64,000 nt of DNA from Lentzea pudingi (GTDB lineage Bacteria; Actinomycetota; Actinomycetes; Mycobacteriales; Pseudonocardiaceae): contig NZ_BMNC01000003.1 in NCBI RefSeq assembly GCF_014646255.1, forward strand, positions 496,001 through 560,000, given 5' to 3'. Under the pieces are notes generated by a model. That model saw only the letters and a program-made list of their open reading frames with translations. It was not told where the DNA came from and searched no databases. Below, piece after piece: positions 16,108 through 24,130 of this stretch (positions within the stretch are counted from its first letter, which is position 1; each line of letters starts with the position of its first letter). A program made the position numbers and the translations under genes.

Positions 16108-17283
16108 TCACGAGCCCAGCAGGCCGCGGGCGGCGAGGTTGCGCATCAGCGCGGTGATGCCGAACGTCCAGTCCGCCGCGTCCTCCGCCGTGTTCACGAC
16201 GTTGGTCAGCGCGCCCAACCGTGGCGACGAGATGCGCACGACGTCCCCGGCCTTGTGGGTGAACCCCTCGCCGGGCTGGTCCCGGTCCTCGGTCGGAGCG
16301 AACATCGTGCCGGTGAACAACGCGAAGCCGTCGGGGTAGCGGTGGTGAGCGCCGATGGCGTGGGACACGAGGTCCTCGAGCTCTCGGCTGATCTCGGAGA
16401 CCGGGTTCGCGCCGTGCAGCTCGAAGCCGTCGGGGCCGGTGATGTCCAAGGCGATCTCGGTGGCTTTGGCGTCCGCCAGGGTGAACCCGTCGTCGAACAG
16501 CCGGAGGAACGGCCCGATGGCACAGGATGCGTTGTTGTCCTTCGCCTCGGTGAGCAGAAGTGCGCTGCGGCCCTCGAAGTCGCGCAGGTTGACGTCGTTT
16601 CCGAGGGTCGCGCCGACGGGGTTCCCGCGCGAGTCCACCACCAGGACGAGCTCGGGTTCCGGGTTGTTCCAGGCCGAGCGGGCGAGAACGCCTATCTCGG
16701 CCCCCAGTCCCACCGCCGAGAGCACCGGGGCCTTGGTGAAGATCTCGGGGTCCGGCCCGATGCCGACCTCCAGGTACTGCGACCACAGGCCTTCGGCCTG
16801 GAGAACCCTCTTCACCTCCGCGGCCTGCGCGGATCCCGGCCTCAGGTGGGAGATGTGCCCCTGGACGATCGCGCCGACCTTCGCGCGCACCTCCTCGGCC
16901 CGCGTGGGATCCCCGTCGGCGCGCTCTTCGATGACCCGTTCGAGCATGCTGCGGACGAAGGTCACGCCGGCGGCCTTGAGCACCTGCAGGTCGACCGGCG
17001 CCAGGAACCGGGGGACGGTGCCGGCGGGGTTCGCCGTGGCGGCCAGCACGTCCGCGAGGGGCCACGACGTGCCGCCTGGATGATCCCGGACGATCCCGGG
17101 TGCGTCCGGTCGCTCCAGCAGTGACGAGACGGTCGGTGTCACGGCCGTCAGGTCGACGACCTCGTCGCCGCGGATCGCGACGACCGAAGGTCCGTCCGCG
17201 GACGGATCGAAGACCCTCGCCACGAGTGTGGCTTCGGCCGAGTCCTGGGGGAGAACGGTGGCGGCGTCGAGTGAGATCCCCAT
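16108..17283 (-). CDS. Fumarylacetoacetate hydrolase family sugar-acid dehydratase-like enzyme
   Basis: The 391-residue product ends with the FAH fold: ELVLVVDSRGNPVGATLGND, the AKDNNASCAIGPFLRLFD segment, PDGFALFTGTMFAPTEDRD and GDVVRISSPRLG. The length and the DNNASCAIGPF block resemble the XylX/AraD1-type 2-keto-3-deoxy-sugar-acid dehydratases rather than true fumarylacetoacetases. A role in oxidative pentose or hexose catabolism is likely, fitting the neighbouring polysaccharide genes. AGGAAGG six bases upstream decides for ATG 17283. The protein is cytoplasmic. The exact substrate cannot be read from the sequence. Confidence 0.75.
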   Translation of the reverse strand: MGISLDAATVLPQDSAEATLVARVFDPSADGPSVVAIRGDEVVDLTAVTPTVSSLLERPDAPGIVRDHPGGTSWPLADVLAATANPAGTVPRFLAPVDLQVLKAAGVTFVRSMLERVIEERADGDPTRAEEVRAKVGAIVQGHISHLRPGSAQAAEVKRVLQAEGLWSQYLEVGIGPDPEIFTKAPVLSAVGLGAEIGVLARSAWNNPEPELVLVVDSRGNPVGATLGNDVNLRDFEGRSALLLTEAKDNNASCAIGPFLRLFDDGFTLADAKATEIALDITGPDGFELHGANPVSEISRELEDLVSHAIGAHHRYPDGFALFTGTMFAPTEDRDQPGEGFTHKAGDVVRISSPRLGALTNVVNTAEDAADWTFGITALMRNLAARGLLGS

Positions 17284-17395
17284 CGATGACCTTCCTGCTC
17301 TCATCACGGACCAGTTTCGAGGCGCCGCCACCGCCGGGAAGCCGCCCGGCGTGGAGGACGCGCTCCTCCACGCTATCGGCACGGCCTGCCGGGCC

Positions 17396-18145
17396 TCAGC
17401 CGCTGACGGAGGCCGAGAAGTTGTCGACTGCCAGGCCGACGCCGCCGTTCCACGGCTCGAAACCGGCCTGGATGCTCGTCAGGTACCACGAGTTCGTGAT
17501 CGCGCCGCGGTTGCGCACGTCGTTGATGAAGTCGAGCACGTTGAACGACCACGAGTTGATCGGTGAAGGGGCGAGGTAGGAGATGACGTTGTTGGACCCG
17601 TTGCTGCCGCGCCACACCTGCCAGGTGCGCCCGCCGACGGTGGTCGTGCCGACCACGCTGCCGATGGGCTGGATCGAGCCCTGGCGGTTGAACCAGATCA
17701 TGATCTCCATCTGGTTCACGCCGTTGGTCTTCGGCGTGGGGTCGAGCCAGATGTCGTACGAGGCGTTGTAGGTGCCGCCCGCGTAACGGTAGTTGATCGA
17801 CGACGTGGCACTGCGGATCCGGCTGACCTGCATCGGCAGGGTCGAGCCGGGGGAGCAGTTGGTGTAGTGGCAGCCGAGGAACACCGACGGGTACGAGACG
17901 GGCGCCCCGTTGGTCGGTGCCGAGCCCTCCTGCCTCGTGATCTGGAAACCGGACGACGTGGCGTTGATGCACTGTTGCGCCGAGGTGCCCCACCGGTTGT
18001 TCTGGACCACGTAACGGCCCTGGATGGTGGTCGACCCGTACTGGTCGCAGATGGTCACGTCGGCGTGGGCCGGACCCGCGGTCGCGACGAACGTGCTCGC
18101 CACGAGCGCGCCGACGGCAGCGGCGGCACGAATGGTCTTTCGCAT
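17396..18145 (-). CDS. Secreted GH12 endoglucanase
   Basis: The 249-residue protein starts with a Sec signal peptide ending near AHA (28). The remainder is a single GH12 jelly-roll with the usual catalytic pair: Glu147 in NQMEIMIW (nucleophile) and Glu230 in QAGFEPWNGG (acid/base). Family members hydrolyse beta-1,4-glucans. There is no cellulose-binding module. A perfect CebR-type box lies 24-37 bp upstream of ATG 18145, so the gene should be induced by cellobiose. It is divergent from the AA10 gene, which has its own box. AGGAG five bases upstream supports the start. Confidence 0.93.
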   Translation of the reverse strand: MRKTIRAAAAVGALVASTFVATAGPAHADVTICDQYGSTTIQGRYVVQNNRWGTSAQQCINATSSGFQITRQEGSAPTNGAPVSYPSVFLGCHYTNCSPGSTLPMQVSRIRSATSSINYRYAGGTYNASYDIWLDPTPKTNGVNQMEIMIWFNRQGSIQPIGSVVGTTTVGGRTWQVWRGSNGSNNVISYLAPSPINSWSFNVLDFINDVRNRGAITNSWYLTSIQAGFEPWNGGVGLAVDNFSASVSG

Positions 18146-18168
18146 GACGACTCCTGGGGACAGGGTTC

Positions 18169-18182
18169 TGGGAGCGCTCCCA
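18169..18182. promoter_or_regulatory. CebR-type operator (cellulase side)
   Basis: TGGGAGCGCTCCCA is a perfect 14-bp palindrome identical to the CebR box known from Streptomyces. It is 24 bp upstream of the GH12 ATG, a position suited to blocking transcription. Confidence 0.88.
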
Positions 18183-18350
18183 AAGTAGCGAGTTCCGGCC
18201 AGGAGGGCAGGTTGCCGGCGGCGGGATCGTCGAACACGCGTCGAATCGGCACGACCTCCATCGACGCGCTGACGTCGGCATCGTCAGTTCGAACGCTTCG
18301 TCACCCCGTGCATGGTTGTGATCTCGGAGAGTGACGGATAGCCTGGAAAT

Positions 18351-18364
18351 TGGGAGCGCTCCCA
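18351..18364. promoter_or_regulatory. CebR-type operator (LPMO side)
   Basis: A second exact copy of TGGGAGCGCTCCCA lies 45 bp before the AA10 ATG. The two boxes are 182 bp apart in the divergent region, so each gene has its own operator. Confidence 0.88.
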
Positions 18365-18408
18365 GGTCGACCGTCGAAGCTCGATCATCGGAGAACGGAG
18401 GCTCAACC

Positions 18409-19074
18409 ATGCGTTCACGCGGCACTTCCTCCGGAGCCACCACCAGACGCCGGAGCGTCATCGCCGTCATCGTCGCCCTGCTGGCCTGCACTTTCGTCTG
18501 GGCCCCGCCGGCCTCGGCACACGGCACCATCGTCGGCCCCGCCACCCGCGCCTACCAGTGCTGGAAGACGTGGGGCAGCCAGCACACGAATCCCGCCATG
18601 CAGCAGCAGGACCCCATGTGCTGGCAGGCTTTCCAGGCCAACGCCGACACCATGTGGAACTGGATGAGCGCGCTGCGGGACGGGCTGCGCGGGAACTTCC
18701 AGGGAGCCACCCCTGACGGGCAGCTCTGCAGCAACGCCCTCTCGCGCAACAACTCCCTGAACGTCCCCGGCCGGTGGAAGACCACCAGCGTCGGCAGCAG
18801 CTTCTCGATGCAGCTGCACGACCAGGCCAGTCACGGCGCCGACTACTTCCGGGTCTACATCAGCAAGAACGGGTACGACCCGACCACCCAGAGACTCGGG
18901 TGGGGCAACCTGGACTTCATCACGCAGACCGGCAGGTTCGCCCCTGCCAAGGACATCACGTTCAACGTCCAGACCTCCGGCGCCTACCGCGGACACCACG
19001 TCGTGTTCACGATCTGGCAGGCGTCGCACCTGGACCAGGCGTACATGTGGTGCAGTGACGTGAACTTCGGTTAG
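18409..19074 (+). CDS. Secreted AA10 lytic polysaccharide monooxygenase
   Basis: The 221-residue protein has a signal peptide ending in ASA, leaving His38 as the mature N-terminus (HGTIVGP), the first ligand of the copper histidine brace. The second is His142 in QASHGADYFRVY. Single-domain AA10 enzymes cleave cellulose or chitin oxidatively and boost cellulases; the shared CebR box points to cellulose. GGAGG seven bases upstream supports ATG 18409. A strong hairpin follows the stop. Confidence 0.93.
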   Translation: MRSRGTSSGATTRRRSVIAVIVALLACTFVWAPPASAHGTIVGPATRAYQCWKTWGSQHTNPAMQQQDPMCWQAFQANADTMWNWMSALRDGLRGNFQGATPDGQLCSNALSRNNSLNVPGRWKTTSVGSSFSMQLHDQASHGADYFRVYISKNGYDPTTQRLGWGNLDFITQTGRFAPAKDITFNVQTSGAYRGHHVVFTIWQASHLDQAYMWCSDVNFG

Positions 19075-19104
19075 CAACCCCTTCCTGCCAACCGTATTTC
19101 GCCG

Positions 19105-19137
19105 GTGTCCGGCGCCGGTGATCCCGGCGCCGGACAC
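19105..19137 (+). terminator. Terminator after AA10 gene
   Basis: Perfect 14-bp arms (19105-19118 and 19124-19137) with a five-base loop, 30 bp beyond the stop codon. Confidence 0.75.
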
Positions 19138-19235
19138 GCTCGAGCAACCGTGCCCGAGCCCGCGTTCTTGACCAACGGTGGCGTGCGCGGCACTGTGCTG
19201 ATCGGGGCCGGATGTGCAGTGACCAGGGGGTGGGT

Positions 19236-19946
19236 GTGGCGCAGCCGAAGGCTTTGGTGGTCCGCGGTGGGTGGGAAGGCCACGAGCCGGTGAGAGCCAC
19301 CGAGTTGTTCATCCCCTTCTTGCGGGACAACGGCTACGCCGTGCGGGTCGAGGAGTCGACCGAGGTGTACGCGGACGCTGCCGAGATGGCGCGCGCCGAC
19401 CTCGTCGTGCAGTGCGTGTCGATGTCGGAGATCACCGAGGGGCAACTGGCCGGGCTGCGCGCGGCGGTCGAGGAAAGTACCGGTTTCACCGGCTGGCACG
19501 GAGGCATCGCGGACTCGTTCCGCGCGTCTGCGGACTACCTGCACCTGGTCGGCGGCCAGTTCGTCACGCACCCCGGCAAGGAGCCGTGCGAGCGCCAGGG
19601 TGTGCAGGAGGACAACTACCTGCCGCACACGGTGAACATCACCGCGCTCGGCCGGGAGCATCCGATCACGGCGGGCGTCGAAGACTTCGAACTGGTCACC
19701 GAGCAGTACTGGGTGCTGCACGACGATCTGGTCGACGTGCTGGCCACCACGACCCACCCGGCCCGGCCGTGGCAGCCGTGGCACCGGCCGGTCACCTGTC
19801 CGGCGGTCTGGACCCGCAGGTGGGGCGCGGGGAGGATCGTGGTGACGACGCCGGGGCACAGCCTGGACGTGCTGGAGCATCCCAGCGTCCGAGCCGTCAT
19901 CACGAGGGGGATGTCGTGGGCGACCAGCACCGCGTCGGCGTCGTAG
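19236..19946 (+). CDS. ThuA domain protein
   Basis: The 236-residue product matches the ThuA (trehalose utilisation) class-I glutamine-amidotransferase-like fold: KALVVRGGWEGHEP at the N-terminus, the GFTGWHGGIADSF segment, and ITAGVEDFELVTEQYWVL. ThuA proteins act with Gfo/Idh-type oxidoreductases in sugar catabolism, and one is encoded next, overlapping by 31 bp. GTG 19236 follows AGGGGG by five bases; the ATG at 19212 would add eight residues and has no binding site. Confidence 0.85.
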   Translation: MAQPKALVVRGGWEGHEPVRATELFIPFLRDNGYAVRVEESTEVYADAAEMARADLVVQCVSMSEITEGQLAGLRAAVEESTGFTGWHGGIADSFRASADYLHLVGGQFVTHPGKEPCERQGVQEDNYLPHTVNITALGREHPITAGVEDFELVTEQYWVLHDDLVDVLATTTHPARPWQPWHRPVTCPAVWTRRWGAGRIVVTTPGHSLDVLEHPSVRAVITRGMSWATSTASAS

Positions 19947-21049
19947 GTCTCGGGGTCATCTCCGGCGCCTACCTCGACACGCTTCGTGGCCACCCCGCGG
20001 TGCACGTCACCGCGGTCGCCGATCTCGATTCCACCCGCTCGGCCGCGATCGCGGCGGAGCTCCGGGACACCGAGGCGGTCAGCGTCGAGCGCCTGTTCGG
20101 CGGTGCGGACGTCGACACGGTGCTCAACCTCACCGTCCCCGCGGCCCACGCCGAGATCACCCTCCGCGCGATCGACGCGGGCAAGAACGTCTTCGTCGAG
20201 AAGCCGCTCGCCGTCACGTTCCCGGACGGCCGGGCGATCGTCGACCGTGCCGCCGCGGCCGGCGTCCGGCTCGGGTGCGCACCGGACACCGTTCTCGGCA
20301 CCGGTACGCAGACCGCGCGGGCGGCGATCGACAACGGGCTCATCGGACGCCCGATCTCCGCATCGGCCGTGATGGTCACGCCGGGGCACGAACGCTGGCA
20401 CCCCAACCCCGACTTCTACTACACCGCGGGTGGCGGTCCGTTGCTGGACATGGGGCCGTACTACATCACCGCGCTGATCCACCTGCTCGGCCCGGTGCGC
20501 ACGGTGCTCGGCGCGGCCAGTCGCCTGCGCGCCGAGCGCGTCATCGGATCCGGCGCACGGAGGGGCCAGCGAGTCCCGGTCGAGGTCGACACGCACGTCA
20601 CCGGCGTGCTCGAACACGCCAACGGTGCGTTCTCGACCATCACGACCAGTTTCGACGGGGTGGCCACCACCGCCGCACCGATCGAGGTGCACGGCGAGAC
20701 CGGCACACTCGCGGTCCCGGACCCGAACCACTTCGACGGCGAGACCCGTCTCTTCCCGCTCGGTGGCACCGGATGGCGAACCCTTCCCCGCAGCGCTGGG
20801 TACACGGGCGCAGGAAGGGGAATCGGCCTCCTCGACCTCATCGCAGCCGACACACCGCGCGCCGGCGGCGAGCTCGCGCTGCACGTGCTCGAGACGATGA
20901 CCGCCGTGCTCCGGGCGGCTGACGAGGGGCAGCGGATCGAGCTGACGACCACGGCGGAGCGGCCGTCGCCGGTGCCCCTGATCTCCGTGGACGAGTGGCG
21001 GCGGCGCAGGACACCGGCGGAGGAGACCGAGGTATGCCGCGATGCGTGA
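19916..21049 (+). CDS. Gfo/Idh/MocA family oxidoreductase, partner of ThuA
   Basis: The 377-residue product has an N-terminal Rossmann fold (GVVGLGVISGAYLD), the EKPLAVTF catalytic lysine motif and a substrate domain with GGGPLLDMGPYYITALIHLLG. GTG 19916 lies five bases after AGGGGG and within the end of the ThuA gene, so translation is probably coupled. With ThuA it resembles the ThuA/ThuB-type pairs that oxidise disaccharides or their derivatives. The substrate is not deducible. Confidence 0.86.
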   Translation: MGDQHRVGVVGLGVISGAYLDTLRGHPAVHVTAVADLDSTRSAAIAAELRDTEAVSVERLFGGADVDTVLNLTVPAAHAEITLRAIDAGKNVFVEKPLAVTFPDGRAIVDRAAAAGVRLGCAPDTVLGTGTQTARAAIDNGLIGRPISASAVMVTPGHERWHPNPDFYYTAGGGPLLDMGPYYITALIHLLGPVRTVLGAASRLRAERVIGSGARRGQRVPVEVDTHVTGVLEHANGAFSTITTSFDGVATTAAPIEVHGETGTLAVPDPNHFDGETRLFPLGGTGWRTLPRSAGYTGAGRGIGLLDLIAADTPRAGGELALHVLETMTAVLRAADEGQRIELTTTAERPSPVPLISVDEWRRRRTPAEETEVCRDA

Positions 21050-21099
21050 GTCAGCACAGAGCCGGGTGTGGCAGCGGGCCCGCGCGGCGGTCGCCGTCG

Positions 21100-21276
21100 C
21101 GCGTCCCACGAGCCGTCCTTCCTGGTGACGGTCACCTTGTCGCCGGTGATCAGCGTGACCGTCCTGGGCGCCTCCGCCGGCGCCGGAGCGGGTTGGTGCG
21201 CGGCTGCCGGTGAGACGGCCACCCCGGTGGCCACCACGGCGAAGACCGCCGCATGGATGAGACCGCGTTTGTGCAC
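21100..21276 (-). pseudogene. 5' remnant of a subtilisin-like protease gene
   Basis: GTG 21276, preceded by AAGGGGCG, opens a typical signal peptide (HKRGLIHAAVFAVVATGVAVS, cleavage near AAAH) and the start of the S8 protease propeptide (RTVTLITGDKVTVTRKDGSW). Homology stops near 21096, only about 50 bp from the end of the Gfo/Idh gene, so the catalytic domain has been lost. The remaining frame runs on into the antisense of that gene. The fragment is a deletion remnant. Confidence 0.6.
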
Positions 21277-21397
21277 AGATCGCCCCTTGTGACGTCGGCT
21301 GGTGTTTCCCCTCGTCTCCATGACTCGTTGAGTGGATCAACCTGTTTGTTCGGGAAGCCGGTAAACGGATCGCCGCCGGCGTGAGTCATCAAGGGTG

Positions 21398-21901
21398 ATG
21401 GCTGACTACGACGACTTCGCCCGAGCGCAACTGCCGCGGTTGCTGCGGTACGCGACGATGCTCACCGGCGAGCGGGAGCAGGCGGCTGATCTGGTGCAGG
21501 ACGTGCTGGTCAAGATGTACCGGCACTGGCCCCGGATCAGCGGCACGGATCACCCCGACCGGTACGTGCTGCGGATGGTGACCAACGGCTACCTGTCCTG
21601 GCGACATAGCTGGTCTGCGCGTGTGATCGCGTCGGGGGACCTCCCCGACGAGGCACGCGCGGACGATTTCGCGTCGGACCACGCCGCGCGCGAGGACATG
21701 TGGCAGCGCCTGGCGCGGCTGCCCAAGCGCCAGCGGGCCGTGGTGGTGCTGCGGTACTACGAGCAGCTGCCCGACTTCGAGATCGCCGGGCTGCTCGGCT
21801 GCGCCCAGGCCACCGTCCGCGCACACGCCCACAAGGCATTGGCCTCACTGCGAAACGGCTTGGCCATCGAGCAGATGGCGGAGGCCAGGGAGACGCGATG
21901 A
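21398..21901 (+). CDS. ECF RNA polymerase sigma factor, SigE-like (SACE family)
   Basis: The 167-residue product has sigma region 2 (LPRLLRYATMLTGEREQAADLVQDVLVKMYRHW) and region 4 (LPKRQRAVVVLRYYEQLPDFEIAGLLGCAQATVRAHAHKAL). No C-terminal extension is present. The stop overlaps the start of the following membrane-anchored protein (ATGA). The gene is preceded by a rather long untranslated region containing the S8 remnant. ATG 21398 is preferred; GTG 21395 just before it is also possible. Confidence 0.9.
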   Translation: MADYDDFARAQLPRLLRYATMLTGEREQAADLVQDVLVKMYRHWPRISGTDHPDRYVLRMVTNGYLSWRHSWSARVIASGDLPDEARADDFASDHAAREDMWQRLARLPKRQRAVVVLRYYEQLPDFEIAGLLGCAQATVRAHAHKALASLRNGLAIEQMAEARETR

Positions 21902-22956
21902 ACCTAGAGAACCTGATCAAGGACACCTTCACGGCGCGCGAACACGGCGCGCCCGACAGCGACGCGGTGCTCGCCGCGGCGCGCCGGCGCATCGACAGCA
22001 GGCGCTCCGGGCTGAGCCGGCCGCTGGCGGTCGCCGCCGGGGCGACCGTGCTGACCCTCGGCGCGGTCACCGCCGTGGTGCTGAACCGGCCGGATGCCGC
22101 AGAGCAGCCCCAGACGATCGCCACCGCCGCCAACGGACCCCAGGACAGCCAGGCCCCCGCCACCCCGGCGCCGGCGGGTCTGCAGATGCCCTACTCACTC
22201 GGCTGGCTCCCGCCGGGCTCGGTGGCCTACCGGGCGCAGCGGATCAACATCGGGGCCGGCGCGGCCAGTCCGGACGTGCCCCTGTACGGCGGCGAGTACA
22301 TGCTGACCGTCACGGCGGACGGCCAGGTGCTGGAGGTCGACGTCCAGCAGTTCCGGATGGTGACCGTGGACGAGGCGATGTTCAAGTCGGGTCCCGGCAA
22401 GTCCGTGACGATCAAGGGGCAGCGCGGGGTCGAGAGCTCGGTGTCCGCCGGGCCAGGCGGGTACGAGCTGTACGTGGCGCACCCCGACGGCGGCTCGATG
22501 TACGTGCACGTGTCCGCCGAGCACGGCAGCACCGCGCCCGCGCAGCAACTCGTCGACACCGGCCGCCGGATCGCGGAGAACATCCAGTTCCCCGGCACGA
22601 CGACCGTCACCCCGGCGTTCGGCCTGCGGGACCTGCCCGGCGGGATGCGGATCTGCGCCTTCAACGTCCAGCAGGGCCTGGACCGCTCCCCGGCCGCGCC
22701 GAAGACCAGCACGAGCTACTCGCTGGGCACGTGCGCCGTCCTGCCGACGGTCCACGTCAGCAGCGCTGTCGTCGGCGAACCCGCCGGCACACCGGGACAA
22801 CCCGTGCAGGGCCGCGAGACGCGTCATGTCGACGAGAACGGCTACCAGCGGTTGTGGGTCCTCGACGCGATCGGGGGAGCCCCGGTCGTCGTCGCGGGCC
22901 GGGTGCCCGAGGCCGCCCTGTACGACATCGCCAACCGGCTCGTGCTGCCGAGCTGA
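21898..22956 (+). CDS. Membrane-anchored protein coupled to ECF sigma factor
   Basis: The 352-residue protein has a 45-residue cytoplasmic N-terminus, one transmembrane helix (about 46-66) and a long extracytoplasmic domain rich in beta strands. It overlaps the sigma gene by four bases, so it is probably its cognate anti-sigma or sensor. The cytoplasmic part (NLIKDTFTAREHGAPDSDAVLAAARRRI) is the likely sigma-binding segment. No zinc anti-sigma signature is visible. Family unassigned. Confidence 0.75.
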   Translation: MNLENLIKDTFTAREHGAPDSDAVLAAARRRIDSRRSGLSRPLAVAAGATVLTLGAVTAVVLNRPDAAEQPQTIATAANGPQDSQAPATPAPAGLQMPYSLGWLPPGSVAYRAQRINIGAGAASPDVPLYGGEYMLTVTADGQVLEVDVQQFRMVTVDEAMFKSGPGKSVTIKGQRGVESSVSAGPGGYELYVAHPDGGSMYVHVSAEHGSTAPAQQLVDTGRRIAENIQFPGTTTVTPAFGLRDLPGGMRICAFNVQQGLDRSPAAPKTSTSYSLGTCAVLPTVHVSSAVVGEPAGTPGQPVQGRETRHVDENGYQRLWVLDAIGGAPVVVAGRVPEAALYDIANRLVLPS

Positions 22957-22983
22957 CCGGGCAGGGAGGACGCGTGTGTGGAG

Positions 22984-23028
22984 GGCCGGTGCTGTCGTCT
23001 GGCGGGGGTTCAGACGACAGCACCGGCC
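22984..23028. terminator. Strong hairpin terminator
   Basis: 18-base perfectly complementary arms (22984-23001 and 23011-23028) with a nine-base loop, 28 bp after the membrane-protein stop. It lies between convergent genes and can serve both. Confidence 0.8.
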
Positions 23029-23130
23029 CGGCCACTTTGGTCGCTGAGGAATCGCGGCAAGTGCGAAGATCAGGTCGTTGAGATTCGTTGACCAGCGTGG
23101 GCGGGAATGGTGCGGCGCACCATCAAGCGA

Positions 23131-23796
23131 TCATGGCGCGGCGGGTGTTATGCGCTCCAGCATGTCCTCGAGGTGGTCTTTTGATGCGGCGTGCGCGTAA
23201 TAGCCGTGATAGAGGTCGGTCAGAACTCGCGCGACCCCGTCGGGGGTGAGCATCGAATCATCGCGGATTCCGCGCCACAGCAGGGTCATCGGCACCAGCC
23301 CGCCGGGATTCGCCAGGTCGGGCATGAAGTAGTCGTTCAACGACGGCACCGGCAATGCGCCCCACCGCGCGTAGAAGGCCATTCGTCGCGCCAGCAGAGG
23401 ATCACGTCCTGCTGTGCGGAGCGGGTCCTCCACCTCGAGCACGACCCCGTGCGCCGACCGTTCCTCCTGGAGGTCGGTCCCGATCGAGGAGAGCAGCGCG
23501 GCACCTGTCCCGGTGCCGCGCGCTGACGGCGACACGGCGAGGTATTCGAGGTAAGCGGCCTCGGACGTCGGCAGGAGCAGGGCCGTGGCGAACCCGATCA
23601 GGTTCCCCTCGGGCGAGTGGGCCGTCCACAGCCACGTGCTGTTGCGCTGGGACACCGTGTCGTGCGCACTGCGTTCCTCGGGAGGGAACGCTTCCTCCCA
23701 TATCGACACGATTCGTCGGCAATCGACCTGTGGCACGCTTGGCCAGTCGCGTCGGCGTATCGACGGCGGGGTGGATTCGCGACCACGGTTGTTCAT
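23131..23796 (-). CDS. GNAT family N-acetyltransferase
   Basis: The 221-residue product carries the GNAT acetyl-CoA site: the beta4 strand LEYLAVSPSARGTGTGAALL with the RGTGTG pyrophosphate loop. The N-terminal half includes the EEAFPPEERS segment. The C-terminal extension (residues about 165-221) may contact substrate. ATG 23796 is the best start, with GAGGAG somewhat far upstream. A stand-alone gene, divergent from the STAND ATPase gene. Substrate unknown. Confidence 0.75.
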   Translation of the reverse strand: MNNRGRESTPPSIRRRDWPSVPQVDCRRIVSIWEEAFPPEERSAHDTVSQRNSTWLWTAHSPEGNLIGFATALLLPTSEAAYLEYLAVSPSARGTGTGAALLSSIGTDLQEERSAHGVVLEVEDPLRTAGRDPLLARRMAFYARWGALPVPSLNDYFMPDLANPGGLVPMTLLWRGIRDDSMLTPDGVARVLTDLYHGYYAHAASKDHLEDMLERITPAAP

Positions 23797-24130
23797 GTTG
23801 TGCCAGGACTCCTCGTGGGTAGGTGCGCCACACTCTAACCACCTGCCAGATGTCGGGCCACACGATCGGGAAGCAGGCAGTGGACTATTCTCGGTTGAAG
23901 CGAATTTCGCGGCGATCTGCGAATTTGCGCATCCCGATGGCCGTGATCGTTCCCGAGAACCCGCGAAGTCTGTAACGTTCCGTCGCGCCATCGCGAAGTG
24001 GGAAGGTGCCGTTGCCGGACCGCCCGCTGTATCAGGTGCGGATGAATGCATTGGTCGAGCACGGCAAAGTCGTCACACGTGACGCGCGGTGCTGCCGAAT
24101 GAGTGGAATCTCAGCGACGAGGTGTGCGGA
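23797..24130. promoter_or_regulatory. Divergent intergenic region with direct repeats
   Basis: No convincing gene was recognised in these 334 bp. GC drops in 23880-24000. GCGAATTT occurs twice, in near-palindromes at 23900-23911 and 23919-23930, 19 bp apart, and may be an operator for either flanking gene. A short frame from GTG 24006 or ATG 24041 overlaps the STAND start and is not trusted. Confidence 0.3.
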
